Shown here: piece after piece, positions 14,783-22,213 of the stretch | Layout of the letters: every line of letters begins with the position of its first letter | How positions within the stretch are numbered: the first letter of the stretch is position 1 | IMG/VR virus record: IMGVR_UViG_3300031631_000016 | Span: 1-27,543 of that record | Direction: 5' to 3' (one strand) | Origin: a virus | DNA length: 27,543 nucleotides | Notes under the pieces: model-generated | What the model saw: the letters and a program-made list of their open reading frames with translations, nothing else | Databases searched by the model: none | What the model was told of the DNA's origin: nothing | Program-made: the position numbers and the translations under genes

Positions 14783-14813
14783 CTTAGACCGGGTAAAGCC
14801 TAGACCGGGTAAA
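14783..14813. repeat. 16-bp period tandem microduplication across a stop codon
   Basis: CTAGACCGGGTAAA and CTTAGACCGGGTAAA-type units (14799-14813 and 14783-14797) repeat with a period of 16 bp. The first unit on the minus strand holds the last codons and TAG of the decoration gene; the second repeats them after the stop with TAA. It looks like a small tandem duplication. Confidence 0.75.
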
Positions 14814-15387
14814 CGCCTTTTTTCCTAAGCAGCTTGAAGTCAGCTGCAACACAGGCCACAGAAGCACTGCCTTTCAGCAGCTCATCTTCCTTGACCGTCC
14901 CGTGGGTTATTGTCACACCAGCAACCGATATTGTGGTGTCCACATCCCGGTCCAGGACACCGGCAACCTCGCTGCTTGATGTGACCGGGATCTCCGTGGC
15001 GTTTGTCACGGCCACATTGAAGGCCACACTCACAGATCCGTTTTTATAGATTACGGTACCGGTACCGCCGCCATCACCAATCAAGTTACCAATGGCATCA
15101 TCGGTGAATGTTTCAACACCGTCCGTGACCACGACACTGCCCGGCTCAAGTGGGGCTCCGGTAATAGTTCCAGAATAGTTCTTGGTGGATCCGTTCCCTG
15201 TTCCAAGAACTTGGGAAAGGCTTTCATAGGGGATACCTTCATCACTGGCATCCTTGGAAAGGATGAGGCCGGCTCTCAGGGTTCCCTGATCTGCGGCAAG
15301 CTTCACTGTGGAAAGAACCGGGTCATGTCCGGGAGCCCGGATGGTTTTTATCTGGACGTTTAAGGTTCCAATAACTGCATCATGCAT
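14800..15387 (-). CDS. Head decoration protein (lambda gpD-like) with inserted Ig-like segment
   Basis: I chose start MHDAVIGTLNVQIKT (ATG 15385-15387), with AGGAG nine bases upstream; about 195 aa. The ends resemble gpD-type decoration proteins: TLRAGLILSKDASDEGIPYES, and late AGVLDRDVDTTISVAGVTITHGTVKEDELLKG. Between them lies a module often seen in phage structural proteins, with YSGTITGAPLEPGSVVVTDGVETFTDD and GTGTVIYKNGSVSVAFN. Decoration trimers clamp the expanded shell. It lies between the protease/scaffold and major capsid genes, as expected. Confidence 0.65.
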   Translation of the reverse strand: MHDAVIGTLNVQIKTIRAPGHDPVLSTVKLAADQGTLRAGLILSKDASDEGIPYESLSQVLGTGNGSTKNYSGTITGAPLEPGSVVVTDGVETFTDDAIGNLIGDGGGTGTVIYKNGSVSVAFNVAVTNATEIPVTSSSEVAGVLDRDVDTTISVAGVTITHGTVKEDELLKGSASVACVAADFKLLRKKGVYPV

Positions 15388-15394
15388 AACATTT

Positions 15395-15506
15395 GTCTCC
15401 TGTAAAAATTGGGTTAAGCCCAAAAAAGGCTTTACGTGTGACCTTCAGGTTACGTGTGACCTTTAGTCTCCTGTAAAAATTGGGTTTACGTGTGACCTTC
15501 AGGTTA
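15395..15506. repeat. Short direct repeats between protease and decoration genes
   Basis: GTCTCCTGTAAAAATTGGGTT occurs at 15395-15415 and 15466-15486. TTTACGTGTGACCTTCAGGTTA occurs at 15431-15452 and 15485-15506, and a partial third copy TTACGTGTGACCTT occurs at 15450-15463. The repeats include one functional ribosome site and the stop codon of the protease gene, so the region has expanded by tandem duplication. A small hairpin (AAGCC-TTTTTTG-GGCTT, about 15412-15432) lies in the middle. Confidence 0.85.
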
Positions 15507-16400
15507 AACCCGGGTCATCATATCCGAGGTGTCAATGCTGGCATCCTGGCCAGAATTGCCGGGATCACTGAATTCCGTGGTCAAGCCCAGGTCCGGCAAG
15601 CCGGAAAGGAAATCAAACAGATGCTCATCCAGTCCCTTTTTCCCCTGGCCATCGGAGAACTCAATCTCTTCACCGGTGTCCCCCAGGGCAAGAGCAATCT
15701 TTTTAACCATGGGTTTGTCCTTGGCTAGGATTTTCTTGCCTACAAGCTTGTTAATCCGGGTTTCAAGCTCGCCTTCCCGGGCTTTGAGTTTTGATTCAGA
15801 AAGCTCTTTTTCCGCCGCTTCGGCTTTGAGTTTTGATTCAGAAAGCTCTTTTTCCGCCGCTTCGGCTTTATTCTTGGATTCTTTAGCTTCGGCCTCTGCC
15901 TTTTTTCTGGCGGTTTCTTCGGCTGCCAATTTTTGTTCCAGTTCCTTTTTTTCCACGTCATCCTCCTCCGGTTTTTTGTTTGGATCTGCTTGATTAGAAA
16001 ACTCTATTGTCAGACCATCCTCCCCATCCTCAAACCTCACGTCTTTGAGCCCGGGCACGGCAGGCTGCACCGCGCCCAAAAGCCCCACATGACGCAAGGT
16101 CTTTTTATCGGCCATAAGGGAAACGGACACTTTTTTGTAATGACCGGCATTCACAAGCTCTTTCACGGCCTCCGGAACCTTCTGAAATTGTGCCAGAAGA
16201 ATTTCTCCGGTTCTTTTCATCTTTTCCACCCAGCCAAACGCCGGGTGGTTGTCTTCAGGGTGTCCGAATACCAACGGGGCATCACGCTCCTTTGGATCGT
16301 AAGACGCCGCAATATTATCCAGATCACCTTTGGTCAGGGTAACCTTTTCTCCGTTCTTGGCCGTAAATGTGCCAGCCTTACAAATTTCAATCCATTCCAT
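15504..16400 (-). CDS. Prohead protease with scaffold-like C-terminus (Mu gpI-like)
   Basis: This 298-aa protein starts at ATG 16400 after AAGGAG. Residues 1-140 match the Mu-like prophage I protein/protease: EICKAGTFTAKNGEKVTLTKGDLDNIAASYDPKERDAPLVFGHPEDNHPAFGWVEKMKR, then VNAGHYKKVSVSLM and LRHVGLLGAVQPAVPGL. Residues about 145-225 form a long charged coiled coil rich in Lys, Glu and Ala, typical of an internal scaffold. It contains a perfect 14-residue tandem duplication. The C-terminus is acidic and ends DTSDMMTRV. Such proteins make an active protease and, by an internal start or cleavage, the scaffold; I cannot tell which applies here. Confidence 0.8.
   Translation of the reverse strand: MEWIEICKAGTFTAKNGEKVTLTKGDLDNIAASYDPKERDAPLVFGHPEDNHPAFGWVEKMKRTGEILLAQFQKVPEAVKELVNAGHYKKVSVSLMADKKTLRHVGLLGAVQPAVPGLKDVRFEDGEDGLTIEFSNQADPNKKPEEDDVEKKELEQKLAAEETARKKAEAEAKESKNKAEAAEKELSESKLKAEAAEKELSESKLKAREGELETRINKLVGKKILAKDKPMVKKIALALGDTGEEIEFSDGQGKKGLDEHLFDFLSGLPDLGLTTEFSDPGNSGQDASIDTSDMMTRV
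15781..15864. repeat. Perfect 42-bp tandem duplication in the scaffold coiled coil
   Basis: Two identical 42-bp units (15781-15822 and 15823-15864) encode KAEAAEKELSESKL twice. The length keeps frame and heptad register (14 residues, two heptads). Perfect identity implies a recent event. Confidence 0.9.
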
Positions 16401-16473
16401 CTTGACACTCCTTCAAATCTTTAATATTATTAGGGACGTAACTTGCGAGGAGGGCCACCTCATCGTGCCGCAT
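16387..16473 (-). CDS. Possible 28-residue peptide overlapping the protease start
   Basis: ATG 16473 opens a 28-codon frame (MRHDEVALLASYVPNNIKD and on) ending at TGA 16387, overlapping the protease start. The frame is also open upstream to the end of the MuF gene. Composition is protein-like, but there is no ribosome site before the ATG. It could be a remnant of a small gene in the 114-bp gap between MuF and protease, or chance. Confidence 0.2.
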   Translation of the reverse strand: MRHDEVALLASYVPNNIKDLKECQDGMD

Positions 16474-16480
16474 TTTACGA

Positions 16481-16503
16481 ACAGGATTGTGAGCCGATCC
16501 TGT
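16481..16503. other. Hairpin after the MuF gene
   Basis: ACAGGAT (16481-16487) and ATCCTGT (16497-16503) pair around a 9-nt loop. It lies about 10 bp after the MuF stop on the transcribed strand. No U-run follows, so it is more likely an mRNA-processing or stability hairpin than a terminator. Confidence 0.4.
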
Positions 16504-16513
16504 CTCCTTGCAA

Positions 16514-17788
16514 TCATTTTTTATAAACAAGAACCCCATTCCTTAATCCGTCCGCATAGGTTGTTTTGTCAGGCGGAAAAGCGGTTACTCCTTCCCATCC
16601 GTGTTTGGCGTAATCAAAGGCCACAAATCCTGTGATCTTGTTATCCGAGCCGTTGGAAAATGCAGCGATATACCGCCGCCGGATAATAATTCTTCCGTTA
16701 CCCTTCATTTTTTGGGGCACCAACCATATTTCATAGGGATCACGGATGGCCCGGGCCAATAATTTAAGATATTGTTCCCGGCCGTTTTTGGTGATTTTCA
16801 GCCTTCCGCCCACTGTTGTGAACAATGCATCACCAATTATGAGGTGCTCATTCATAACGTCTTTGTAAACGACTGTTTTGCCGGGTTTTATGCCGAATTC
16901 CGACAGGAATGTTGCAAGGTAATACCCTTCAGCTTCCTTGCTATTCTTGCCCGTTCGTTTAATATGAGCCTGTTTGGTCTCAAGCAGATCTTTATCTGTG
17001 TATCGCTGGTATGATTTGGCAGGAAGGTTATCCAGCTTACGCCGCCCATAGTCAGAAAAGCTTTTGGGGCCGATATCATCCATTCCCCCTGGGCCTTCTT
17101 TCGGCGTGATACCGCCAAAGGCACTCTTACCCGGGTGAAACATAAATCCGGGATCCGGCATCAAATTTCTTGCCGGCAATTTGTTCCCGGTCCTGGGGTC
17201 CACCGGTTCAACCAGCTTGCCGGTAATATCTTCTGTCTTAACTTCAATCCCTCTTTTTTTGACCTGGCGCTCGGACAGTGTCTTGACATTGCACCTGCAC
17301 CGGAACCCGTTAAGCGGCCACCAGGTATCCCAAAAGGGATGATTAAGGGGATATGTGACACCGTGCAAGGCCGTGTGGGTGGGTCTGGTTCGTTTATCAT
17401 TCACGGCAGAATATTGCCCGTAGGGTCTTAAGCTTGACGCCGCACTGGCCTGTTTCCATCGGCCTGCCATATACGCCTGCTGGACATTGGTTCTGAAAAT
17501 ATTATCCACCCGCCAGGAACTGATCCCGGTCCAGCCCCGTTTCTCAAAGATGGTGCTGCACTGGTTTTTGAAATCTTCAAAATTGATGTTGCCTTCAATG
17601 GCTTGGCCCAGGGCATTATAGACCGTTTCAAGTTCGTCACCCTTGGCAATGCCTGCCACGGCAAAGGCTTTCATTTTTGCCTCATCAGACAGTTTGCGGT
17701 ATCCAGACGGCGACAGCTTGACTTTGCTCTCCCAAAAATTAACCGCATCTTTGAATTTTAATGCCTGGGGTTTGACCTTAATCATCAT
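16514..17788 (-). CDS. MuF minor head protein fused to a C-terminal PBECR-type nuclease/toxin domain
   Basis: I chose ATG 17788 (MMIKVKPQALKF), with GAGGG upstream; about 424 aa. Residues ~94-172 hold the Phage_Mu_F head-morphogenesis signature: IFRTNVQQAYMAGRW, then RPYGQYSAVNDKRTRPTHTALHGVTYP and WPLNGFRCRCNVKTLS. Residues ~300-424 look like a separate domain: KTVVYKDVMNEHLIIGDALF, YLKLLARAIRDPYEIWLVP, IIIRRRYIAAF, and WEGVTAFPPDK ending GLRNGVLVYKK. This matches my memory of the PBECR family (phage Barnase-EndoU-ColicinE5/D-RelE-like nucleases), often joined to MuF proteins and predicted to enter the host with DNA. No immunity gene is evident nearby. Mu gp30/F itself is about 425 aa but lacks this domain as far as I know. 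Confidence 0.75.
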   Translation of the reverse strand: MMIKVKPQALKFKDAVNFWESKVKLSPSGYRKLSDEAKMKAFAVAGIAKGDELETVYNALGQAIEGNINFEDFKNQCSTIFEKRGWTGISSWRVDNIFRTNVQQAYMAGRWKQASAASSLRPYGQYSAVNDKRTRPTHTALHGVTYPLNHPFWDTWWPLNGFRCRCNVKTLSERQVKKRGIEVKTEDITGKLVEPVDPRTGNKLPARNLMPDPGFMFHPGKSAFGGITPKEGPGGMDDIGPKSFSDYGRRKLDNLPAKSYQRYTDKDLLETKQAHIKRTGKNSKEAEGYYLATFLSEFGIKPGKTVVYKDVMNEHLIIGDALFTTVGGRLKITKNGREQYLKLLARAIRDPYEIWLVPQKMKGNGRIIIRRRYIAAFSNGSDNKITGFVAFDYAKHGWEGVTAFPPDKTTYADGLRNGVLVYKK

Positions 17789-17993
17789 CGCCACCCTCAA
17801 GCTGTTCGATATGAATGCCGTACAAGGCAGAATTTAAAAGACCTTGTTCCAGGATTTCTTCCATATTTCCGACATCAAGATCGGGATATGATTCCAGAAG
17901 TTTGAGCATGGCCTCCTCAAAACTATCGGATTCCATAATTACGCCTAAAAGCGCTTTCTCGATCTTCCGGGTATCCTTTGAGGGCGGAATCTC
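17778..17993 (-). pseudogene. Portal protein C-terminus in the +1 frame (apparent frameshift)
   Basis: Downstream of codon ~445 of the portal gene, the +1 frame encodes KDTRKIEKALLGVIMESDS, then FEEAMLKLLESYPDLD, then NMEEILEQGLLNSALYGI and a DDD end. This is the helical C-terminal pattern of DUF935/Mu gp29 portals, which normally ends with (N)A.L.G. Its stop overlaps the MuF start, the usual junction. The frame is closed upstream by TAA 17996-17994, so the shift lies between there and the 0-frame stop at 17923. A missing or extra base in CCC (17982-17984) or AAA (17977-17979) would join the two parts. An internal ATG (17936) could express the last ~52 residues separately. Confidence 0.75.
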
Positions 17994-19323
17994 TTAAATC
18001 CGTGCTAAATTGCTCCAGAATGGCCTGCTCAGGGGTAAATTTGTCTTTATTTGAACTGAACTCTGAAGATAAGCTTTGGTTTTCATCAGGTTCGGGTGTA
18101 TCGCCACCCTCGGATGCCAGTTCAAATTCATCATCTTTCATACGATATTTACGTTTAAAATGATCTTTGGTGAACCTCACGCCCACGCCATGGAGTTTGA
18201 CATCGAGCTCAGCTAAAGCACTATAATCTTCAGGCTCCCTGTATCGGAATGAAGGGGCCAGAGCATGGGCAGAATTTACCCGGGTATAGATCTTTGCCAG
18301 GTCATTCATAAAAGAGACGATCAGGTGTTCGTCCGCTTCCTGGAAGTCACCCAACGCCTCTTTGCTGGTTTTTGACTCTGAATAGTTGCCACCGCCGCTG
18401 CCTTCGTTGGTCAGGTTCTGCCCCTGGAGCACCCGGGCAATGGCCGTATCACAATGGCGAATCAAGGCGGGATGGAGATCACCGCCTTTGCCTGTCACTG
18501 TATGGATATCCACCTCAGCGTCCCTTCCCACAACAGCCACAGCATTCTGGACCATGGATGTAAGCTGGGTAAGTGCAGCATCTCTTTCAGCCTTGTCTCC
18601 TCCGACTTTACCGATCACCCAGGGCATGCCGAACCGTTCACACAGAATGGTCCAAAATCGAATCCCGCCTTTTTTAATGGCCACGGGCCACAGGCACCGG
18701 GACAAAAGCCGCAATCCATAAGGATTTTTTGCATCAGGGAAATGCCTTGCAATCACAAGCTTTTCCGGGATGACAGGCTCATTTACAAGATCTCCGGAAA
18801 AAACCGCCTCATGCTTTTCGTTATAGGCGAACCACTCAACCGGCCTGGGTTTTAAATCCGAGATGTGCAGCACTCCGTCAATGGACTCCCAAATGATTTC
18901 AACAGGGGTTTGACCATAGTATGGTGCATCAAGGATCTGGGCGATGATGTTATAAAAATTGACTTTCCCGAGATCCTCCACAAGCTTTTTACAGATATCT
19001 TTGGAGTCATTGTCCGGCTCCTTATCCTCAAGCTTACCTGGCTCAAACAAGTAATCTTGCTTTTTAAGGGTGCCAAGTTTCCGGTTTTGTATACAAGAAA
19101 TGACCTTATCGTCTGCTGTCAGGGTTCTTAAAACATCGATACCGTCCCCGGTTTTTTGCAGAACCGGATCAGGATCAGGCATGAGCCCCATGAAAGAAAC
19201 CGGGTCAAAGCCCCCCAGAGTGGAAGATGAATATAGTTCGCCCAGAAGAGGGCTATGTTTTTGGTTTTCCAATTCAGACAAAGATAGAAAATTGTTTTCT
19301 GAAAGCCAGAGTCCTTTATCCAT
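17923..19323 (-). CDS. Portal protein (Mu gp29/DUF935-like), 0-frame part
   Basis: ATG 19323 overlaps the terminase stop (TGATG); 466 aa. Typical DUF935 features are present: LMPDPDPVLQKTGDGIDVLRTLTADDKVISCIQNRK, DAPYYGQTPVEIIWESIDGVLHISDLKPRPVEWFAYNE, the segment RLLSRCLWPVAIKKGGIRFWTILCERFGMPWVIGK, and CDTAIARVLQGQNLTNEGSGGGNYSESKTSKEALGDFQEADEHL. Portals form the dodecameric DNA gate of the head. The last ~23 residues (LKGYPEDRESAFRRNYGIR) do not look like the family, while the family C-terminus continues in the +1 frame. The gene is therefore frameshifted, programmed, or affected by a sequencing error. Confidence 0.85.
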   Translation of the reverse strand: MDKGLWLSENNFLSLSELENQKHSPLLGELYSSSTLGGFDPVSFMGLMPDPDPVLQKTGDGIDVLRTLTADDKVISCIQNRKLGTLKKQDYLFEPGKLEDKEPDNDSKDICKKLVEDLGKVNFYNIIAQILDAPYYGQTPVEIIWESIDGVLHISDLKPRPVEWFAYNEKHEAVFSGDLVNEPVIPEKLVIARHFPDAKNPYGLRLLSRCLWPVAIKKGGIRFWTILCERFGMPWVIGKVGGDKAERDAALTQLTSMVQNAVAVVGRDAEVDIHTVTGKGGDLHPALIRHCDTAIARVLQGQNLTNEGSGGGNYSESKTSKEALGDFQEADEHLIVSFMNDLAKIYTRVNSAHALAPSFRYREPEDYSALAELDVKLHGVGVRFTKDHFKRKYRMKDDEFELASEGGDTPEPDENQSLSSEFSSNKDKFTPEQAILEQFSTDLRDSALKGYPEDRESAFRRNYGIR

Positions 19324-20795
19324 CAATTGTACCCCCTGAACATTTGCTGTGATTGCATGGGAATGGCCGTGGTAACTTCCAGAGGACCTACCTCTCCGAC
19401 AATGGTCTTGATGGCAAACAATGCAAGTATGGCAGCCACAGCTGCGTCACAATGCCTCTGATTTGCGCCTGACTGACTTTTCCCTTCAGGGGGCATGGCA
19501 ATACCTTTCTTTATTTTCATAGCTCTCAAATCGTCCAAAATCGTGGTTTTTTTGGGAATAGTAAATGTCCGGTCTTCAAGGTTGGCTTTGAGCCGGGGAG
19601 AGTGTTCCCGGTACCAGCCCTGGGACAGCATAACCTCCGCCACTATCTCCGGCCCGTAATCCTGCCGGGCAAACTCAGCCGTGGCCTGTCCGTTGCCCCG
19701 GGCGTCCAGGGCCAGCCCGGACAGCCTTGGCAAACGGTCTGCAATGTAGTTGTAAATCTGAGACTGGGTCCTGAACGGGGCGTTGCGCAGTTCCAAAACA
19801 AAAGGCGTGTGGACGGATAGGTCAGGCAGTTCACACACCACCCAGTCCACGGTGAGATCCCCGGATCGGCCGAAGTCAGTGCCCATGCCATGCCGCAAAG
19901 AAGAGTTAAGCTCCTTGAGCAAAGGCTCCAGATGTTCCCGGCACCAGTCCATAGTCTCTCGCTCGGCCACACCAAGATCCCAGTCTACAAAATCATCCGC
20001 CGGTGGAGCCCATTCGATCACAAGACTTTCCGGTTTCATGCAGGCCTCAATGATGTTCCTGTTCAGCCATGCACCACCTCCCCGGCGGGGAATGCAGAAC
20101 AATTCTTCATCGGCATCCTCCCCAAAATCGGCCAGGGTTTCTTCGTACCACTGCTGTTCGCCTTCAGGCGTATATTCGATGTGCCGCTTTTCGCAGACCA
20201 CATGCCGATAGTAATCGTCGGACATGGCGTCATCCAGGGTGGTGCGATGCAAAGAGTATGGAAGTTTACCCGCTCGGATATCCAGGATAAGCTGGTTAAA
20301 AGGGTTGTCCTCACCGTTATGGGTGGATAGTATACCAATACTGCCACCCAACATGGTCAGGGCCTTGGCTGCAGCAAAAACATCCTCAAAATCTTCCATA
20401 AATGCCGCTTCATCAAGGATCACCCGACCCTGCTTGGATCGCAGAGCCAGGGCCTTGGAAGGCAAACCCACCACTTCGTGATTTGTGGAAAAGCGGATGC
20501 GATAAACCGTTACAGCCTGGTCATTCTCCAGGATTACGGTTTCTTCTTCCATCTCATCGGCCACCAGATTGTATTTTTTGGCCCACATGCCGGTATCCCC
20601 GATATATTGGCTGGTCATGTCCTTATTGGTGCCAATGTAGTAGGTGCTCATGCCGCCTGCCTCAGCTTGCGTAGAGGCTAAAAGAGCGGATCTTGCCGCA
20701 TCCCCAAAGGACGCACCGATACGGCGGGATTTTTCCCACGCTTTAATCCGGGCCTTATCCTTGTTCCACTTTGTCTGGTATGGCAGTAACGGCAT
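19323..20795 (-). CDS. Terminase large subunit (Mu gp28-like)
   Basis: At 490 aa this starts at ATG 20795 after GGAGAG. The ATPase domain has a Walker-A-like EKSRRIGASFG (residues 21-31), Walker B with catalytic Glu in GRVILDEAAF (123-132), and a coupling-type segment GILSTHNGEDNPFN (154-167). The nuclease domain starts near GTDFGRSGDLT (305-315), with LALDARGNG further on (361-369), acidic residues suited to metal binding. The motor packages DNA into proheads and, in Mu-like phages, cuts by headful from the integrated copy. It lies 2 bp after the small subunit gene and overlaps the portal gene. Confidence 0.9.
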   Translation of the reverse strand: MPLLPYQTKWNKDKARIKAWEKSRRIGASFGDAARSALLASTQAEAGGMSTYYIGTNKDMTSQYIGDTGMWAKKYNLVADEMEEETVILENDQAVTVYRIRFSTNHEVVGLPSKALALRSKQGRVILDEAAFMEDFEDVFAAAKALTMLGGSIGILSTHNGEDNPFNQLILDIRAGKLPYSLHRTTLDDAMSDDYYRHVVCEKRHIEYTPEGEQQWYEETLADFGEDADEELFCIPRRGGGAWLNRNIIEACMKPESLVIEWAPPADDFVDWDLGVAERETMDWCREHLEPLLKELNSSLRHGMGTDFGRSGDLTVDWVVCELPDLSVHTPFVLELRNAPFRTQSQIYNYIADRLPRLSGLALDARGNGQATAEFARQDYGPEIVAEVMLSQGWYREHSPRLKANLEDRTFTIPKKTTILDDLRAMKIKKGIAMPPEGKSQSGANQRHCDAAVAAILALFAIKTIVGEVGPLEVTTAIPMQSQQMFRGYN

Positions 20796-20797
20796 GA

Positions 20798-21373
20798 TTA
20801 AAATCTCTCCAGAAGCTGTTCGACAATGGCGAATTGGTCCGCGTCAAAGCCTTTTTGCTTTTGTCCGGAGGCTTTGCTCTTGTCCGCATACTGTCGTTTA
20901 AGATCGCACCAGGTCTTGATGCCGGCCTGGATCTGTTTAAGATCCATGGTCTCAGGTGTATTGATCATCTTGGTAGCCCGGGCCTCAATGGCTGACCACA
21001 GCCCGTCAATCATATCCTCCGGATTATCAAAGCGCATTGGAACATCTGGCATGCCCTGATCCGCTGGCCGGATTTTTTCCAGGACAATAGCGATCTTCTC
21101 CATGGCGGCCACGGCATAAACATCCTGGGCATCTTGTGTTTTCAGGGCATTCTTAAGGAGCCCTGCCCGGAGTAAAACCGTATTTTCTGTAATGGAAGCC
21201 TGGGCCTCCCGATATTCTTTTCGCCTGGCCACCCAGCCTTCATCCGATCCCCATTTTTTGAGCTGGGAAACCGAGATACCGGTAACCCCGGCCACATGTT
21301 CATAGGTCATGCCGTTGATGACATAGTGGCCCCGGGCGTCCAACCGGGTTTCATATGAATAGGCTTCAGCCAC
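20798..21373 (-). CDS. Terminase small subunit (Mu gp27-position, HTH)
   Basis: I favour the GTG start at 21373 (VAEAYSYETR..., 191 aa). It follows the stop of the previous gene by two bases with GGGGAT upstream; longer in-frame versions begin only at a TTG. The N-terminal helix-turn-helix (VINGMTYEHVAGVTGISVSQLKKWGSDEGWVARRKEY) is that of DUF1804-like small terminases, which bind the packaging site. The C-terminal half is helical, with IKTWCDLKRQYADKSKASGQKQKGFDADQFAIVEQLLERF. The large terminase follows 2 bp later. Confidence 0.75.
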   Translation of the reverse strand: MAEAYSYETRLDARGHYVINGMTYEHVAGVTGISVSQLKKWGSDEGWVARRKEYREAQASITENTVLLRAGLLKNALKTQDAQDVYAVAAMEKIAIVLEKIRPADQGMPDVPMRFDNPEDMIDGLWSAIEARATKMINTPETMDLKQIQAGIKTWCDLKRQYADKSKASGQKQKGFDADQFAIVEQLLERF

Positions 21374-21375
21374 GA

Positions 21376-21621
21376 TCAGATCCCCAAAGATTTGTTGATA
21401 TTTTTGATTTCTGCGCAAAGCTGTTTGTATCGGGTCAGCTTATCCGCCATTTCAAAAGCTTGTTCCCATACCAATTCCTGATTTATTTCTTCGATTGGGT
21501 TATGGGGATTAAGCTCTGTCCGGAGGCTGTGTACAAGCCCATCAATGGATATTTTAAGGTGTTTAGATTCAAGTTCTTTTTCCTGTTTTTGCCCCTGCCA
21601 TATCAGGCGTTCGCGGGTCAT
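21376..21621 (-). CDS. Small helical protein upstream of terminase (Mu gp26 position, unknown)
   Basis: ATG 21621 follows GGGAGG at seven bases and overlaps the previous stop (ATGA). The 81-aa product is charged and helical: MTRERLIWQGQKQEKELE, then NPIEEINQELVWEQAFEMADKLTRYKQLCAEIKNINKSLGI. The second half could form a coiled coil. Mu-like phages carry small helical proteins (gp25/gp26) at this site; the parallel is positional only. Confidence 0.45.
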   Translation of the reverse strand: MTRERLIWQGQKQEKELESKHLKISIDGLVHSLRTELNPHNPIEEINQELVWEQAFEMADKLTRYKQLCAEIKNINKSLGI

Positions 21622-21962
21622 TTGCACACCTCCCTGTCAATTCGGTCCACCAGGCGGGTCATGGTCTGGGTGCTCAGGGTGATGATCTCCTTCAAATCTC
21701 CGGCCATGTCTGCATACCGTTTTACCAAAGAGGCATTGGTAAGATACATTTGCCGCATCTCATGCATGTCTTGGGTATACTTGTCGAACATGGTCTGCAT
21801 ATTGGCTGAATAGATGCGAAGAACATCATCTGTCTTCTGTTTGTCGAAGTACCAAACCACCAGAACAAGGCCTATCGGGCCAAGATTCAGAACCATCTCC
21901 AGGATCTTCAAAAAATATGGTGCTGAAATAATTGTTGTTGCTGCTGCTGTTACCGGATCCAT
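21618..21962 (-). CDS. Small membrane-anchored protein (Mu gp25/DUF2730-like or holin/spanin-like)
   Basis: ATG 21962 follows AAGGGGG; 114 aa. The N-terminal third is hydrophobic, with a clear membrane helix (VLNLGPIGLVLVVWYF, about residues 25-40). It is followed by a long helix rich in charged and Met residues (MQTMFDKYTQDMHEMRQMYL and further to TRLVDRIDREVCK). One N-terminal membrane anchor plus a coiled coil fits DUF2730 proteins of Mu-like phages and also i-spanin-type lysis proteins. Next to the DUF5675 gene it could be part of a lysis set, but nothing decisive is visible. Confidence 0.5.
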   Translation of the reverse strand: MDPVTAAATTIISAPYFLKILEMVLNLGPIGLVLVVWYFDKQKTDDVLRIYSANMQTMFDKYTQDMHEMRQMYLTNASLVKRYADMAGDLKEIITLSTQTMTRLVDRIDREVCK

Positions 21963-22012
21963 CAAGCCCCCTTGTTTAACTTGCTATTCTGTTCCATTAC
22001 AGATGCTTTTTA

Positions 22013-22213
22013 TTATGTTTTTTCTGCTTTAGTTTCGCATGGTACGCACCGAGTACAACCGGACACCGCTTTACGCCTGGCCTCCGGGATTTCGTTTCCA
22101 CACTCAACACACTCGAATCGGGATTCCCCGGTCGGATACCTACTCCTGGCCCGTGCTATGGCCTGGCGTTGGAAACGGTCCGCATGGATGGAACTAAGGT
22201 CACAATCATCCAT
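22013..22213 (-). CDS. TraR/DksA-family C4 zinc-finger protein
   Basis: I chose ATG 22213 (MDDCDLSSIHADRFQRQAI), which has GAGAGG at six bases and overlaps the preceding stop by 8 bp; 66 aa. The motif CVECGNEIPEARRKAVSGCTRCVPC is the C4 zinc finger of TraR/DksA proteins (CxxC-17-CxxC). Short phage members act on RNA polymerase through the secondary channel without ppGpp. In a Mu-like phage this could adjust host transcription during lytic growth; the target is unknown. It lies in the module between the DUF5675 gene and the head genes. Confidence 0.85.
   Translation of the reverse strand: MDDCDLSSIHADRFQRQAIARARSRYPTGESRFECVECGNEIPEARRKAVSGCTRCVPCETKAEKT

Noticed and set aside
15412-15432. 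AAGCC-TTTTTTG-GGCTT hairpin as a terminator
   Set aside because: The stem is only 5 bp, no U-run follows, and the gene behind it belongs to the same operon.
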